A DNA stretch of 7,629 nt from an uncultured Bacteroidales bacterium (GTDB lineage Bacteria > Bacteroidota > Bacteroidia > Bacteroidales > F082). Under the pieces are notes generated by a model, which was not told the DNA's origin, searched no databases, and saw only the letters and a program-made list of their open reading frames with translations. Of this stretch, positions 1-6,555 are shown piece after piece (the stretch's first letter is position 1; every line of letters starts with the position of its first letter). Where the stretch lies: positions 1 to 7,629 of the forward strand of contig CALFIT010000146.1 in the NCBI GenBank assembly GCA_937877465.1, written 5' to 3'. The translations under genes were made by a program, and so were the position numbers.

Positions 1-1
1 G

Positions 2-799
2 CATGACGGGCAGGCCGGGCTTTACTCGGGCTACAGCTACGAATATCTCCTTGCGATAAAGCAGTATGCGGACTGGGAATACGAGTTCATCCTCACGGAA
101 GGAAAGGAAGATGCCGTCCGCCTTGTACAGGAGGGGACGGCCGATCTGGTCGCCGGGGTTTCCAGGAATGCCCCGCTGGCCGAAAGCCTGCTTTTTTCTG
201 CCCGGAGCCTGCTGAACGCGTCCATGCAGCTGGTCGCCAATCCCGCGAAGGGCAGGTATGCCTATGCGGACTATAAGAACTTTTACGGGATACGGATCGG
301 CGTTTCCGCAAGCGTCTCGGACTGGCTGGCCGTCGTCCGGGGCCTGCGGGACTTTGCCGCCGAGCACGGTTTTGTGCCCGAGATATTTTCATTCAAGAGC
401 AGTCAGGCCTGCGAGGATGCCCTCCGGACGGGCAGCGTGGATGCGATCCTGCGGGACAGCTACGAAAAGAACGACTTTTATGTCATCGCCGACTACCAGT
501 TTGAGGACATCTATTTTGCCGTGACAAAGGACAAGGTGGAGGTCCTGGAAGAACTGGACGATGCGATGACGGCCATCTTCCAGAACATCCCCACCTTCCA
601 GGCAAGGCTGAGCCGGCGCTATTACAATGTGGAGACGCGGCTTTCCTTTGCGCCGAGTCTGGAGGAGTTGCTTTTCATCGCCAACAGGACTGTGACCTGC
701 CTTGATACGCCGTTTCCACGAGGCCAAGATGCTAGGCTTGAAAGAAGTCACCTGCTGGGGCGACGGCTCACCGCTGCGCGAGTTCCTTTATGTCGATGA
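2..799 (+). CDS. Partial solute-binding-type (PBPb/SBP_bac_3) sensor domain protein; both ends missing, last ~33 codons not native
   Basis: The frame is open from the left edge, so the true start lies outside. The fragment resembles the bilobed extracellular solute-binding domain (SBP_bac_3/PBPb) found in multi-domain signalling proteins such as sensor kinases and diguanylate cyclases of Firmicutes. Visible family signs are GYSYEYL near fragment residues 10-16, the GTADLVAGVS segment near 47-56, a lobe-crossing FYGIRIGVSAS near 94-104, and IYFAVTKDK near 170-178 followed by a helix ending in RRYYN. A following FAPSLEELLFIANRTVTC looks like the first strand of a second repeated solute-binding domain. 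Homology ends at about nucleotide 700. From there to the TGA at 797-799 the frame reads out-of-frame fcl sequence, giving an arginine-rich tail that is not real protein. Arginine codons are mostly AGG and CGG, and ATA is used for isoleucine, unlike the rest of the window. The signalling output domain and ligand cannot be told. Confidence 0.7.
   Translation, partial: HDGQAGLYSGYSYEYLLAIKQYADWEYEFILTEGKEDAVRLVQEGTADLVAGVSRNAPLAESLLFSARSLLNASMQLVANPAKGRYAYADYKNFYGIRIGVSASVSDWLAVVRGLRDFAAEHGFVPEIFSFKSSQACEDALRTGSVDAILRDSYEKNDFYVIADYQFEDIYFAVTKDKVEVLEELDDAMTAIFQNIPTFQARLSRRYYNVETRLSFAPSLEELLFIANRTVTCLDTPFPRGQDARLERSHLLGRRLTAARVPLCR
693..704. other. Chimeric junction between foreign-looking sensor gene and fcl
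   Basis: To the left, the sensor-domain frame (codons starting at 2, 5, 8 and so on) is good family sequence up to about the Thr-Cys-Leu codons at 695-703. To the right, a different frame starts matching GDP-fucose synthase at Pro-Ala-Leu-Ile-Arg-Arg (696-713), and in that frame a TGA lies immediately upstream at 693-695. Codon choice also changes here. No insertion-sequence end, inverted repeat or target duplication is visible. This fits an assembly misjoin or a sharp recombination endpoint. The exact base cannot be fixed because a few bases fit both sides. Confidence 0.75.
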
Positions 800-1091
800 C
801 CTCGCCAACCTCTGCGTCTTCCTGATGAACCACTATTCGGGCAACGAAACCGTGAATGCTGGAACAGGGAAGGAGTTGACCATTAAAGAGTTGACAGAAC
901 TTGTCGCCAAAGTGATTGGCTATGAGGGCGAAATCAAGTGGGACACCTCGCGCCCCAACGGTACGCCGCGCAAGCTCTTGGACGTGAGCAAGGCCACGGC
1001 CCTCGGCTGGACCTACAAGACCGAGCTTGAAGACGGCATCCGCTTGGCCTACGACGACTTCCTGAACAACCCCATGCGGGCGGAGAGGTAA
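696..1091 (+). CDS. fcl: GDP-L-fucose synthase, C-terminal part only (5' truncated at junction)
   Basis: This is the C-terminal ~131 residues of GDP-L-fucose synthase (GMER; GDP-4-keto-6-deoxy-mannose 3,5-epimerase-4-reductase), a cytosolic NADPH-dependent enzyme of the extended short-chain dehydrogenase fold that makes GDP-fucose for surface glycans. The family signature ALIRRFHEAK is followed by WGDGSPLREFLYVDDLA, then VNAGTGKELTIKEL and a terminal substrate-binding part with SRPNGTPRKLLDVSKA and LGWTYKTELEDGI. Full-length enzymes are about 310-360 residues, so the N-terminal Rossmann domain with the nucleotide-binding glycines and the catalytic Ser-Tyr-Lys is missing. There is no proper start codon: the TTG at 702 encodes a family-conserved leucine and the first ATG (729) is internal. 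The gene ends at TAA 1089-1091. If the junction is an artefact the gene is intact elsewhere; if real, it is a non-functional remnant. Confidence 0.88.
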   Translation, partial: PALIRRFHEAKMLGLKEVTCWGDGSPLREFLYVDDLANLCVFLMNHYSGNETVNAGTGKELTIKELTELVAKVIGYEGEIKWDTSRPNGTPRKLLDVSKATALGWTYKTELEDGIRLAYDDFLNNPMRAER

Positions 1092-1134
1092 AGTAATGCC
1101 CCTCAGTCCCTACGCGAATATGAATCCTATTCTG

Positions 1135-1142
1135 TACCTTTG
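1135..1142 (+). promoter_or_regulatory. Putative Bacteroidetes -7 promoter box (TACCTTTG) for ade
   Basis: TACCTTTG matches the Bacteroidetes sigma-ABfr -7 consensus TAnnTTTG and is followed by C. It lies in the 68-bp gap between fcl and ade, 17 nt before the ade ATG, so the transcript leader would be only around 10 nt. No convincing -33 TTTG is seen at the usual distance. It suggests ade is transcribed independently of fcl. Confidence 0.6.
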
Positions 1143-1159
1143 CACCAAAATCTGAACGT

Positions 1160-2794
1160 ATGAACAACAGCTTCACCATCGGAGGCCAAATCGTCGACCT
1201 CGTCAATTCAAGAATCTTTTCGGGCGTGGTCGTCGTCGAAGACGGCAAGATCGCCAAGATCGAGCAGCAGCCCGTGGGCAACACGCAATACATCATGCCG
1301 GGCTTCGTCGACGCGCATGTGCATATCGAAAGCTCGATGCTTGTGCCGTCGGAGTTTGCACGCTTGGCGTCGTGCCACGGCACGGTGGCTACCGTCAGCG
1401 ACCCCCACGAAATCGCCAACGTGCTTGGGAAAGAAGGAGTCAAATATATGATCGACAACGGCAAGAAGGTGCCGTTCAAGTTCTTCTTCGGCGCACCGAG
1501 TTGCGTGCCTTCCACGGCTTTCGAGACGGCGGGTTTCACCCTCGACGCCGACGACATCGAGAAAATGATGGCCTCGACCGACATCCACTATCTCTCGGAG
1601 ATGATGAACTATCCGGGCGTCATCGCCGACGACCCCGAAATCATGCGCAAGATGGCGGCAGCAAAGCGAAACGGCAAGCCCGTCGACGGACACGCACCCG
1701 AACTGACCGGCACTGACCTCCAGAAATACGTGGGTGCGGGCATCAGCACCGACCACGAATGCTTCACCCTCGCCGAAGCCTTGGAGAAAATCAGCCTCGG
1801 CATGAAGATCCTCATCCGCGAAGGCAGCGCGGCCAAGAACTTCGAGGCCCTCATCCCGCTGATGGCCACCCACCCCGACAGGCTGATGTTTTGCTCCGAC
1901 GACAAGCACCCCAACGAATTGGTGAAAGGCCATATCGACGACTTGGTGCGGCGGTCCATCGCCAAAGGCTACGACATGATGGACGTGCTGAAAGCCGCCT
2001 CGCTCAACGCCGTGAGGCATTACAAGCTCGCCGTGGGGATGCTGCAACAGGGCGACGATGCCGACTTCATCGTGGTCGACGACTTGCACAACCCCGTGGC
2101 GCGACAGACTTATATTAAAGGTGTGTTGGTGGCCGAAAACGGTGTGTCGAACATCAAGTACGTCGAAACGGCGACGCCCAACATTTTCAAGGCGCAGTAT
2201 ATCACCTACGACGACCTTTTCATCCCCGACGAAGGAAAACCTGTGAAAGTGATAGAATGTATTGACGGACAGCTGATTACGAAGAGTTTTACGGCCATGC
2301 CCAAGGTGGAGAACGGCAACCTCGTCAGCGACGTGGACCGCGACATCCTGAAGATGGTCGTGGTGAACCGTTACCACCCCACCAAGCCCGCCATCGCCTT
2401 CATCAAGAACTTCGGGCTGAAGCGTGGTGCCTTGGCTTCGAGCGTGGCCCACGACAGCCATAACATTGTGGCTGTGGGCGTCACCGACCGCGACATCCTC
2501 CATGCCGTCAACCTGCTGATTGAGCACACGGGCGGCGTGACGGCCTTGTGCAGCACGGAGATGGTGGCGGTGCCCCTGCCCGTGGCCGGACTGATGAGCA
2601 ACGAAGACGGCTACGAGGTGGCGCAGGCCTACCAAAACGCCGACGCGCTCGCCAAACGCCTTGGGTCGACGCTTTACGCGCCGTTTATGACCTTGGCGTT
2701 CATGGCCTTGCTCGTCATTCCCGAGCTGAAACTCAGCGACCAAGGCCTGTTTGATGTCAACAAGTTTGGTTTTACCTCGATTTACGAATCATAG
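1160..2794 (+). CDS. ade: Adenine deaminase
   Basis: A complete 544-residue cytosolic adenine deaminase (EC 3.5.4.2), which hydrolyses adenine to hypoxanthine and ammonia in purine salvage. It belongs to the amidohydrolase superfamily. Visible metal-site candidates are H53 and H55 in DAHVHIE, E147 in LSEMMN, H178 in DGHAP, H199 in STDHE and the Asp pair D247/D248 in CSDD. The family-specific C-terminal domain (Adenine_deam_C type) is present from about residue 375, with IKNFGLKRGALASSVAHDSHN around 415-435 and the usual ending APFMTLAFMALLVIPELKLS. The length is close to the ~570-600 of other bacterial members and nothing appears missing. The start at 1160 follows a -7 promoter box by 17 nt; no Shine-Dalgarno is visible, as is common in Bacteroidetes. 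The 3' end overlaps the convergent rodA by 6 bp. The neighbours are cell-wall and sugar genes, so its position gives no functional hint. Confidence 0.97.
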   Translation: MNNSFTIGGQIVDLVNSRIFSGVVVVEDGKIAKIEQQPVGNTQYIMPGFVDAHVHIESSMLVPSEFARLASCHGTVATVSDPHEIANVLGKEGVKYMIDNGKKVPFKFFFGAPSCVPSTAFETAGFTLDADDIEKMMASTDIHYLSEMMNYPGVIADDPEIMRKMAAAKRNGKPVDGHAPELTGTDLQKYVGAGISTDHECFTLAEALEKISLGMKILIREGSAAKNFEALIPLMATHPDRLMFCSDDKHPNELVKGHIDDLVRRSIAKGYDMMDVLKAASLNAVRHYKLAVGMLQQGDDADFIVVDDLHNPVARQTYIKGVLVAENGVSNIKYVETATPNIFKAQYITYDDLFIPDEGKPVKVIECIDGQLITKSFTAMPKVENGNLVSDVDRDILKMVVVNRYHPTKPAIAFIKNFGLKRGALASSVAHDSHNIVAVGVTDRDILHAVNLLIEHTGGVTALCSTEMVAVPLPVAGLMSNEDGYEVAQAYQNADALAKRLGSTLYAPFMTLAFMALLVIPELKLSDQGLFDVNKFGFTSIYES

Positions 2795-4060
2795 GACATT
2801 CAGCCGGTTGGCGTCTTGCTTCACGAAGATGGCCAACATGATGGTGAAAGCCAACATGCTCGACCCGCCGTAGCTCAAGAAAGGCAAAGGGATGCCGATG
2901 ACAGGCACCAATCCGATGGTCATGCCGATGTTGATGGCCACGTGGACGAACAGGATGCCGGCGATGGCATAGCCATACACGCGGCTGAAGGTGGAACGTT
3001 GCCGCTCGGCAAGCACGATGATACGCACCAAAAGCGACACATAAAGCAGCACCACGGCAGCGGTGCCCAAGAAGCCGCCCTCTTCGCCTATGGTGCAGAA
3101 GATGAAGTCGGTGTGCTGTTCGGGGACGAAGTCGTATTTGGTCTGCGTGCCTTGCAGGAAGCCCTTGCCGGCAAAACCGCCCGAGCCGATGGCGATTTTC
3201 GACTGGTGTACGTTGTAGCCCACGCCTTTGGGGTCGTCGAGTTTGCCCAACATGACCAAGATGCGGTTCTGCTGGTGTTCCTGTAGCACCTTGTGGAAGG
3301 CATAGTCGACCGAAAACACGAACATGAAAGCGATGGCAAAGACGGCCATCATCCTGACGATGTGTTTCTTCTTGGTTATCAGATAGTAAGTCAGGGTGAG
3401 GACGAACAGTGCGCCCAAGATGATGTACATGGTTTTTTGCGACCACACCAAGGTGAAGATGAAGAGGAGGACGGCCACCACGCCAGCCAGCATGAGCCAG
3501 CCGGCTCCGGGGAAGCCCTCACGATAGAGCACGAGGATGAACGACACGAAGACGATGGCCGAGCCGGTGTCGTTTTGAGCCAGCACCAACGCCATGGGAA
3601 CGAGGATGAGGACAGCCGTAACGATTTGGTCCTTACGCTTTTGCAGGTCTACGTCCAAGCGGTCGAGGTAGCCCGCCACCGCCAAGGCCGTGGCCATCTT
3701 CGCAAACTCAGAGGGCTGGAACTTGATGCCCGCGCCAAGGTCGATCCACGACGTGGCGCCTTTGGTGGCCTTGCCGTACACCAAGACCAAAAGCAGCGAG
3801 GCCACGAAAAGGACATAGATCCATAGCGAGAAGGCGTTGAAAAACTTCGCGTCGATGAGCAGGATGACGAAGCCCACGAGCAAGGCAGCGCCTATCCAAA
3901 GCAGCTGTTTTCCATACACTTGCGACAGGTCGAAGATGCTGGGATGCGCCTCGTTGTAGCGGGCCGAGAAGATGCTGAACCATCCTATCATGACCAAGGC
4001 CAAGTAGATGAGCACCGTCACCCAGTCGATTTTTCCTATGATGCTGTTTCTTTCGTTCAT
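2789..4060 (-). CDS. rodA: RodA, SEDS-family peptidoglycan glycosyltransferase
   Basis: A 423-residue integral inner-membrane protein of the FtsW/RodA/SpoVE (SEDS) family. RodA polymerises lipid II glycan strands in the elongation machinery together with PBP2. Family motifs are SWIDLGAGIKFQPSEFAK (104-121), AQNDTGSA (161-168), a large loop with IAIGSGGFAGKGFLQGTQ (289-306) and EQHTDFIF (314-321), and PFLSYGGSS (393-401). D318 in HTDFIF corresponds, by my alignment from memory, to the catalytic aspartate region of RodA. E. coli RodA is about 370 residues with ten membrane spans; here the segment around 186-252 seems to hold an extra pair of spans, making about twelve. The ATG (4058-4060) overlaps the mrdA stop as ATGA, so translation is probably coupled. 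The stop (2789-2791) lies inside the 3' end of the convergent ade. Also called mrdB. Confidence 0.96.
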   Translation of the reverse strand: MNERNSIIGKIDWVTVLIYLALVMIGWFSIFSARYNEAHPSIFDLSQVYGKQLLWIGAALLVGFVILLIDAKFFNAFSLWIYVLFVASLLLVLVYGKATKGATSWIDLGAGIKFQPSEFAKMATALAVAGYLDRLDVDLQKRKDQIVTAVLILVPMALVLAQNDTGSAIVFVSFILVLYREGFPGAGWLMLAGVVAVLLFIFTLVWSQKTMYIILGALFVLTLTYYLITKKKHIVRMMAVFAIAFMFVFSVDYAFHKVLQEHQQNRILVMLGKLDDPKGVGYNVHQSKIAIGSGGFAGKGFLQGTQTKYDFVPEQHTDFIFCTIGEEGGFLGTAAVVLLYVSLLVRIIVLAERQRSTFSRVYGYAIAGILFVHVAINIGMTIGLVPVIGIPLPFLSYGGSSMLAFTIMLAIFVKQDANRLNVL

Positions 4061-5919
4061 CGTTCGTTCTTATATGAGATTCTGCCTTCCATCATGCGTT
4101 TCTCCAAGTCTTCGCGCACCGTGTAGCCTCGGATGTATCTCTCGATCATCAGGCTGGCGATGGGGGCGGCCCATGTGGCGCCGTAGCCACCGTTTTCGAT
4201 GATGACGGCAAGGGCGATCTTGGGATTGTCGTAGGGTGCGAAGGCAATGAAGTTGGAGTGGTAGTTGCCGTGCGGGTTTTGGGCGGTGCCGGTCTTGCCG
4301 CATTGCGGGATGTCTTTCATCTCGTAGCGTCGCGCCGTGCCTGCGGGACCGCTGAACACGGTGCGCAAGCCTGCCTTCATCGTCCTGACGTACTTCGGGT
4401 CGATGCCGGGGTCGACGCGGGTCGTCATCACCTCCGGGATGGCGGTGGTGTCGCCGAAGCACTTGATGAGGTGGGGCGGATAGTAGTAGCCCTCGTTGGC
4501 GATCATGGCGGCGATGTTGGCCAATTGCAGCGGGGTCACCAAGACCTCGCCCTGGCCGATGCCCAAGGAGCGGATGGTCACGGCGTTCCATTGGTTGCCG
4601 TACATGCGGTCGTAGTATTCGCGAGAGGGGATGTTGCCTGAGCGCTCGTAAGGGATGTCGGTGTTGAACTTGTGGCCGAGGCCCAACTTATAGGTCATGT
4701 CCTTCCAATACTGGTAGCCGTCCTTGACGCCGCCGAATTTCGGGTTGTTGATGGTGGCCCTGAACGACTCATAGAAGTAGGGGTTGCACGAGTTCATGAT
4801 GGCGTTGGCGAAGTCGGGGCTGGGTCCGTGGTGGTGGGTACACTTGATGGGCAGCGACCCCGGGCCGCTGCAATGGAAGCAGGTGGCGGGCGTGATGCTG
4901 CCGCTCTGCATGGCGATCATGCCGACCACGGTCTTGAAGGTGGAGCCGGGCGGGTAGGTGCCGCTGATGGCGCGGTTGATGAGGGGTTTCATCGGGTCGT
5001 CCTGCAATTCCTTGAAGTGTTTGCCGCGCTCGCGACCCACCAAGAGGTTGGGGTCGTAGGTGGGGCTGGTGACGAAGGCCAAAATCTGTCCCGTCGAAGG
5101 CTCGATGGCCACGATGGAGCCGATCTTGCCCACCATCAGCTGCTCGCCATAGGCTTGCAAGTCGGCATCCAAGCCGAGGTAGAGGTCTTTTCCGGCCACA
5201 GGCTCCTCGTCGAGTTCGCCGTCGCCGTAGCTGCCCATGATGTTGTTGTGGACGTCCACCATCATCACCTTCAGGCCTTTCACGCCGCGCAGTTCCTTCT
5301 CATACGACCGCTCGATGCCCGACTTGCCGATGTAGTCGCCCTGCTTGTAGTAGCCGGCGGTGTCTCTTTCGAGTTCGGCCTGGCTGATTTCGCCGATGTC
5401 GCCCAAGGTGTGGGCGGCGATGGCTTCGGGATAGTGGCGCACGGTGCGGGTCTGGAAATAGAAGCCCGGATAGCGGTAAAGCACCTCGGCGATGTGGGTG
5501 TAGTTTTCCTTCGACACCTGCGTCATGAAAGGCGAGGGCTTCCAGTAGGACTCCTTCTTCGCCTTGGCCATCTGCTCGTCGAAGGAGGTCTTGTCGATGT
5601 CCAACAGGCGGCAAAAGCCAAGCGTGTCGAAGGGATAGTTAGGGTCGAGCGTGTCCTTGATGACGGTTTGCCGGGGAATCACCATGAGGTCGTAGACGGC
5701 TTCGTTGAACACCAAGAGCTTGCCGTTGCGGTCGAACACCTTGCCTCGCGACGGGTATTGCGTCACGAAACGCAGGGCGTTGTTGTCGGCCTTGATCTTG
5801 TACTGGTCGTCGACGACTTGGAGGACAAACAGCCTGATGATATAGGCCACCCCGACTGCAATGAAGATGCCCATTACCAGTAACTTTCTGGAAGACAGAT
5901 TGTTGTTCTTTTTTCTCAT
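4057..5919 (-). CDS. mrdA: Penicillin-binding protein 2 (elongation-specific transpeptidase)
   Basis: A 620-residue class B penicillin-binding protein, the D,D-transpeptidase partner of RodA in lateral wall synthesis, with one N-terminal membrane span (about 13-34) and a periplasmic body. The pedestal begins with PSRGKVFDRNGKLL (56-69). The transpeptidase domain carries the three penicillin-binding motifs: S326-T-F-K329 with the acylated serine, S377-C-N379, and K542-T-G544. Between the first two lies a Cys/His-rich stretch, C347-x-x-C350, C360 and H362-H364, which may bind metal or form a disulphide. The frame stays open 255 codons upstream to 6684, but the start chosen is ATG 5917-5919: it gives the usual basic MRKK N-terminus just before the membrane span, lies 17 nt after a -7 promoter box, and the upstream extension is antisense to two real genes. 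It overlaps rodA by 4 bp. mreBCD, often adjacent in Bacteroidetes, are not in this window. Confidence 0.96.
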   Translation of the reverse strand: MRKKNNNLSSRKLLVMGIFIAVGVAYIIRLFVLQVVDDQYKIKADNNALRFVTQYPSRGKVFDRNGKLLVFNEAVYDLMVIPRQTVIKDTLDPNYPFDTLGFCRLLDIDKTSFDEQMAKAKKESYWKPSPFMTQVSKENYTHIAEVLYRYPGFYFQTRTVRHYPEAIAAHTLGDIGEISQAELERDTAGYYKQGDYIGKSGIERSYEKELRGVKGLKVMMVDVHNNIMGSYGDGELDEEPVAGKDLYLGLDADLQAYGEQLMVGKIGSIVAIEPSTGQILAFVTSPTYDPNLLVGRERGKHFKELQDDPMKPLINRAISGTYPPGSTFKTVVGMIAMQSGSITPATCFHCSGPGSLPIKCTHHHGPSPDFANAIMNSCNPYFYESFRATINNPKFGGVKDGYQYWKDMTYKLGLGHKFNTDIPYERSGNIPSREYYDRMYGNQWNAVTIRSLGIGQGEVLVTPLQLANIAAMIANEGYYYPPHLIKCFGDTTAIPEVMTTRVDPGIDPKYVRTMKAGLRTVFSGPAGTARRYEMKDIPQCGKTGTAQNPHGNYHSNFIAFAPYDNPKIALAVIIENGGYGATWAAPIASLMIERYIRGYTVREDLEKRMMEGRISYKNER

Positions 5920-5936
5920 AGTAATTTCGCGGAGTA

Positions 5937-5944
5937 CAAAAGTA
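5937..5944 (-). promoter_or_regulatory. Putative -7 promoter box (TACTTTTG) for mrdA-rodA
   Basis: Read on the minus strand, the sequence is TACTTTTG followed by TA, matching the Bacteroidetes TAnnTTTG -7 consensus. It lies 17 nt before the mrdA start codon, implying a leader of about 10 nt. The region upstream is AT-rich, including a run of eight T on the plus strand near 5981-5990. No clear -33 TTTG is seen. Confidence 0.6.
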
Positions 5945-6049
5945 TAAGTTTTTCGCCATCCGCGCATCCTTTTGAAGCTATTTTTTTTCCAAAAACATCC
6001 CTTTTCCGTGAAAATGCCTCGTTTCTCGTGCCAAGAAATGGTTTTTTCG

Positions 6050-6057
6050 TATATTTG
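6050..6057 (+). promoter_or_regulatory. Putative -7 promoter box (TATATTTG) for the gldH-like/export operon
   Basis: TATATTTG followed by CGCG fits the Bacteroidetes -7 consensus TAnnTTTG. It ends 21 nt before the gldH-like ATG at 6079. It is back to back with the mrdA promoter inside a 159-bp divergent gap (5920-6078) that holds no other gene. The -33 element is not obvious. Confidence 0.6.
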
Positions 6058-6078
6058 CGCGATTTTTATGAATGTAAA

Positions 6079-6543
6079 ATGAAGAAATCTGTCTTGTTTG
6101 TATGGGCTTGCCTTTTCTGTCTGTGCGGATGTGGCCGACAGGAGGAAAACGCCGAACTGCTGCAACGTAGTTTCTACAACACGGTTTGGGAACGCTTCGA
6201 TTATGTACGGAATGATGTTGAGGTGAAGGCCCCGACGACCTACAACCTGAGCATGCGCATCAGCTTCACCGACGACTATCCTTACGACAACTTTTCCATG
6301 GTGTTTGCCGTCATCGACGCGGAGGGCAACCCCTATCGTGCCAAGGGCTACAAGTTCAAGCTGAAGGATGCCGATGGCCAGTGGAATTGCGAAAAGAAAG
6401 ACGACTGCTACACCTTCGTGCTGCCCATCAACAAGCAACTGCAAATCACCGACCCGGGCAAATACCAATTCAAGATTGAGCAGCGGATGCCCATCACCCC
6501 GATAGTCGGCGTCAAGGAAATCGCGCTTTTGAACAACGAATAA
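6079..6543 (+). CDS. gldH: GldH-family lipoprotein
   Basis: A 154-residue predicted lipoprotein. The signal peptide is MKKSVLFVWACLFCLCGC with lipobox LCGC, so C18 would be lipidated. The mature part resembles the GldH family: W37 near the N-terminus, a YNLSMRISFTDDYPYDNF segment (55-72) with the tyrosine-rich turn typical of the family, G100-Q-W102, and a C-terminal YQFKIEQRMPITPIVGV (129-145). GldH is needed for gliding in Flavobacterium johnsoniae, but homologues are kept in non-gliding Bacteroidales, where the role is unclear. The frame is open from an in-frame ATG at 6028, but that start lies before the promoter box and would bury the signal peptide, so 6079 is preferred. It ends in a double stop (TAATAA) and wza follows after 12 bp, suggesting one transcript. 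Assignment is from remembered family pattern and not from a search. Confidence 0.75.
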   Translation: MKKSVLFVWACLFCLCGCGRQEENAELLQRSFYNTVWERFDYVRNDVEVKAPTTYNLSMRISFTDDYPYDNFSMVFAVIDAEGNPYRAKGYKFKLKDADGQWNCEKKDDCYTFVLPINKQLQITDPGKYQFKIEQRMPITPIVGVKEIALLNNE

Positions 6544-6555
6544 TAAGGCATAGTT

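Noticed and set aside
704..799. A fused C-terminal tail on the sensor-domain protein
   Set aside because: The ~33 residues are out-of-frame fcl sequence and carry no meaning as protein; they are a by-product of the joint.
934..1584. A 216-codon minus-strand frame spanning the fcl end, the intergenic gap and the ade start
   Set aside because: It crosses two real genes and the ade promoter, and shows no domain; it is an antisense shadow.
1208..2743. A 511-codon open frame antisense to ade
   Set aside because: It is rich in His, Val and Gly in the way expected from reading GAC/GTC/CTC codons backwards, and the plus strand clearly encodes adenine deaminase.
4672..5883. A 403-codon open frame on the plus strand opposite mrdA
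   Set aside because: Same Val/His/Gly-rich shadow composition, no recognisable domain, no promoter, and PBP2 motifs are on the other strand.
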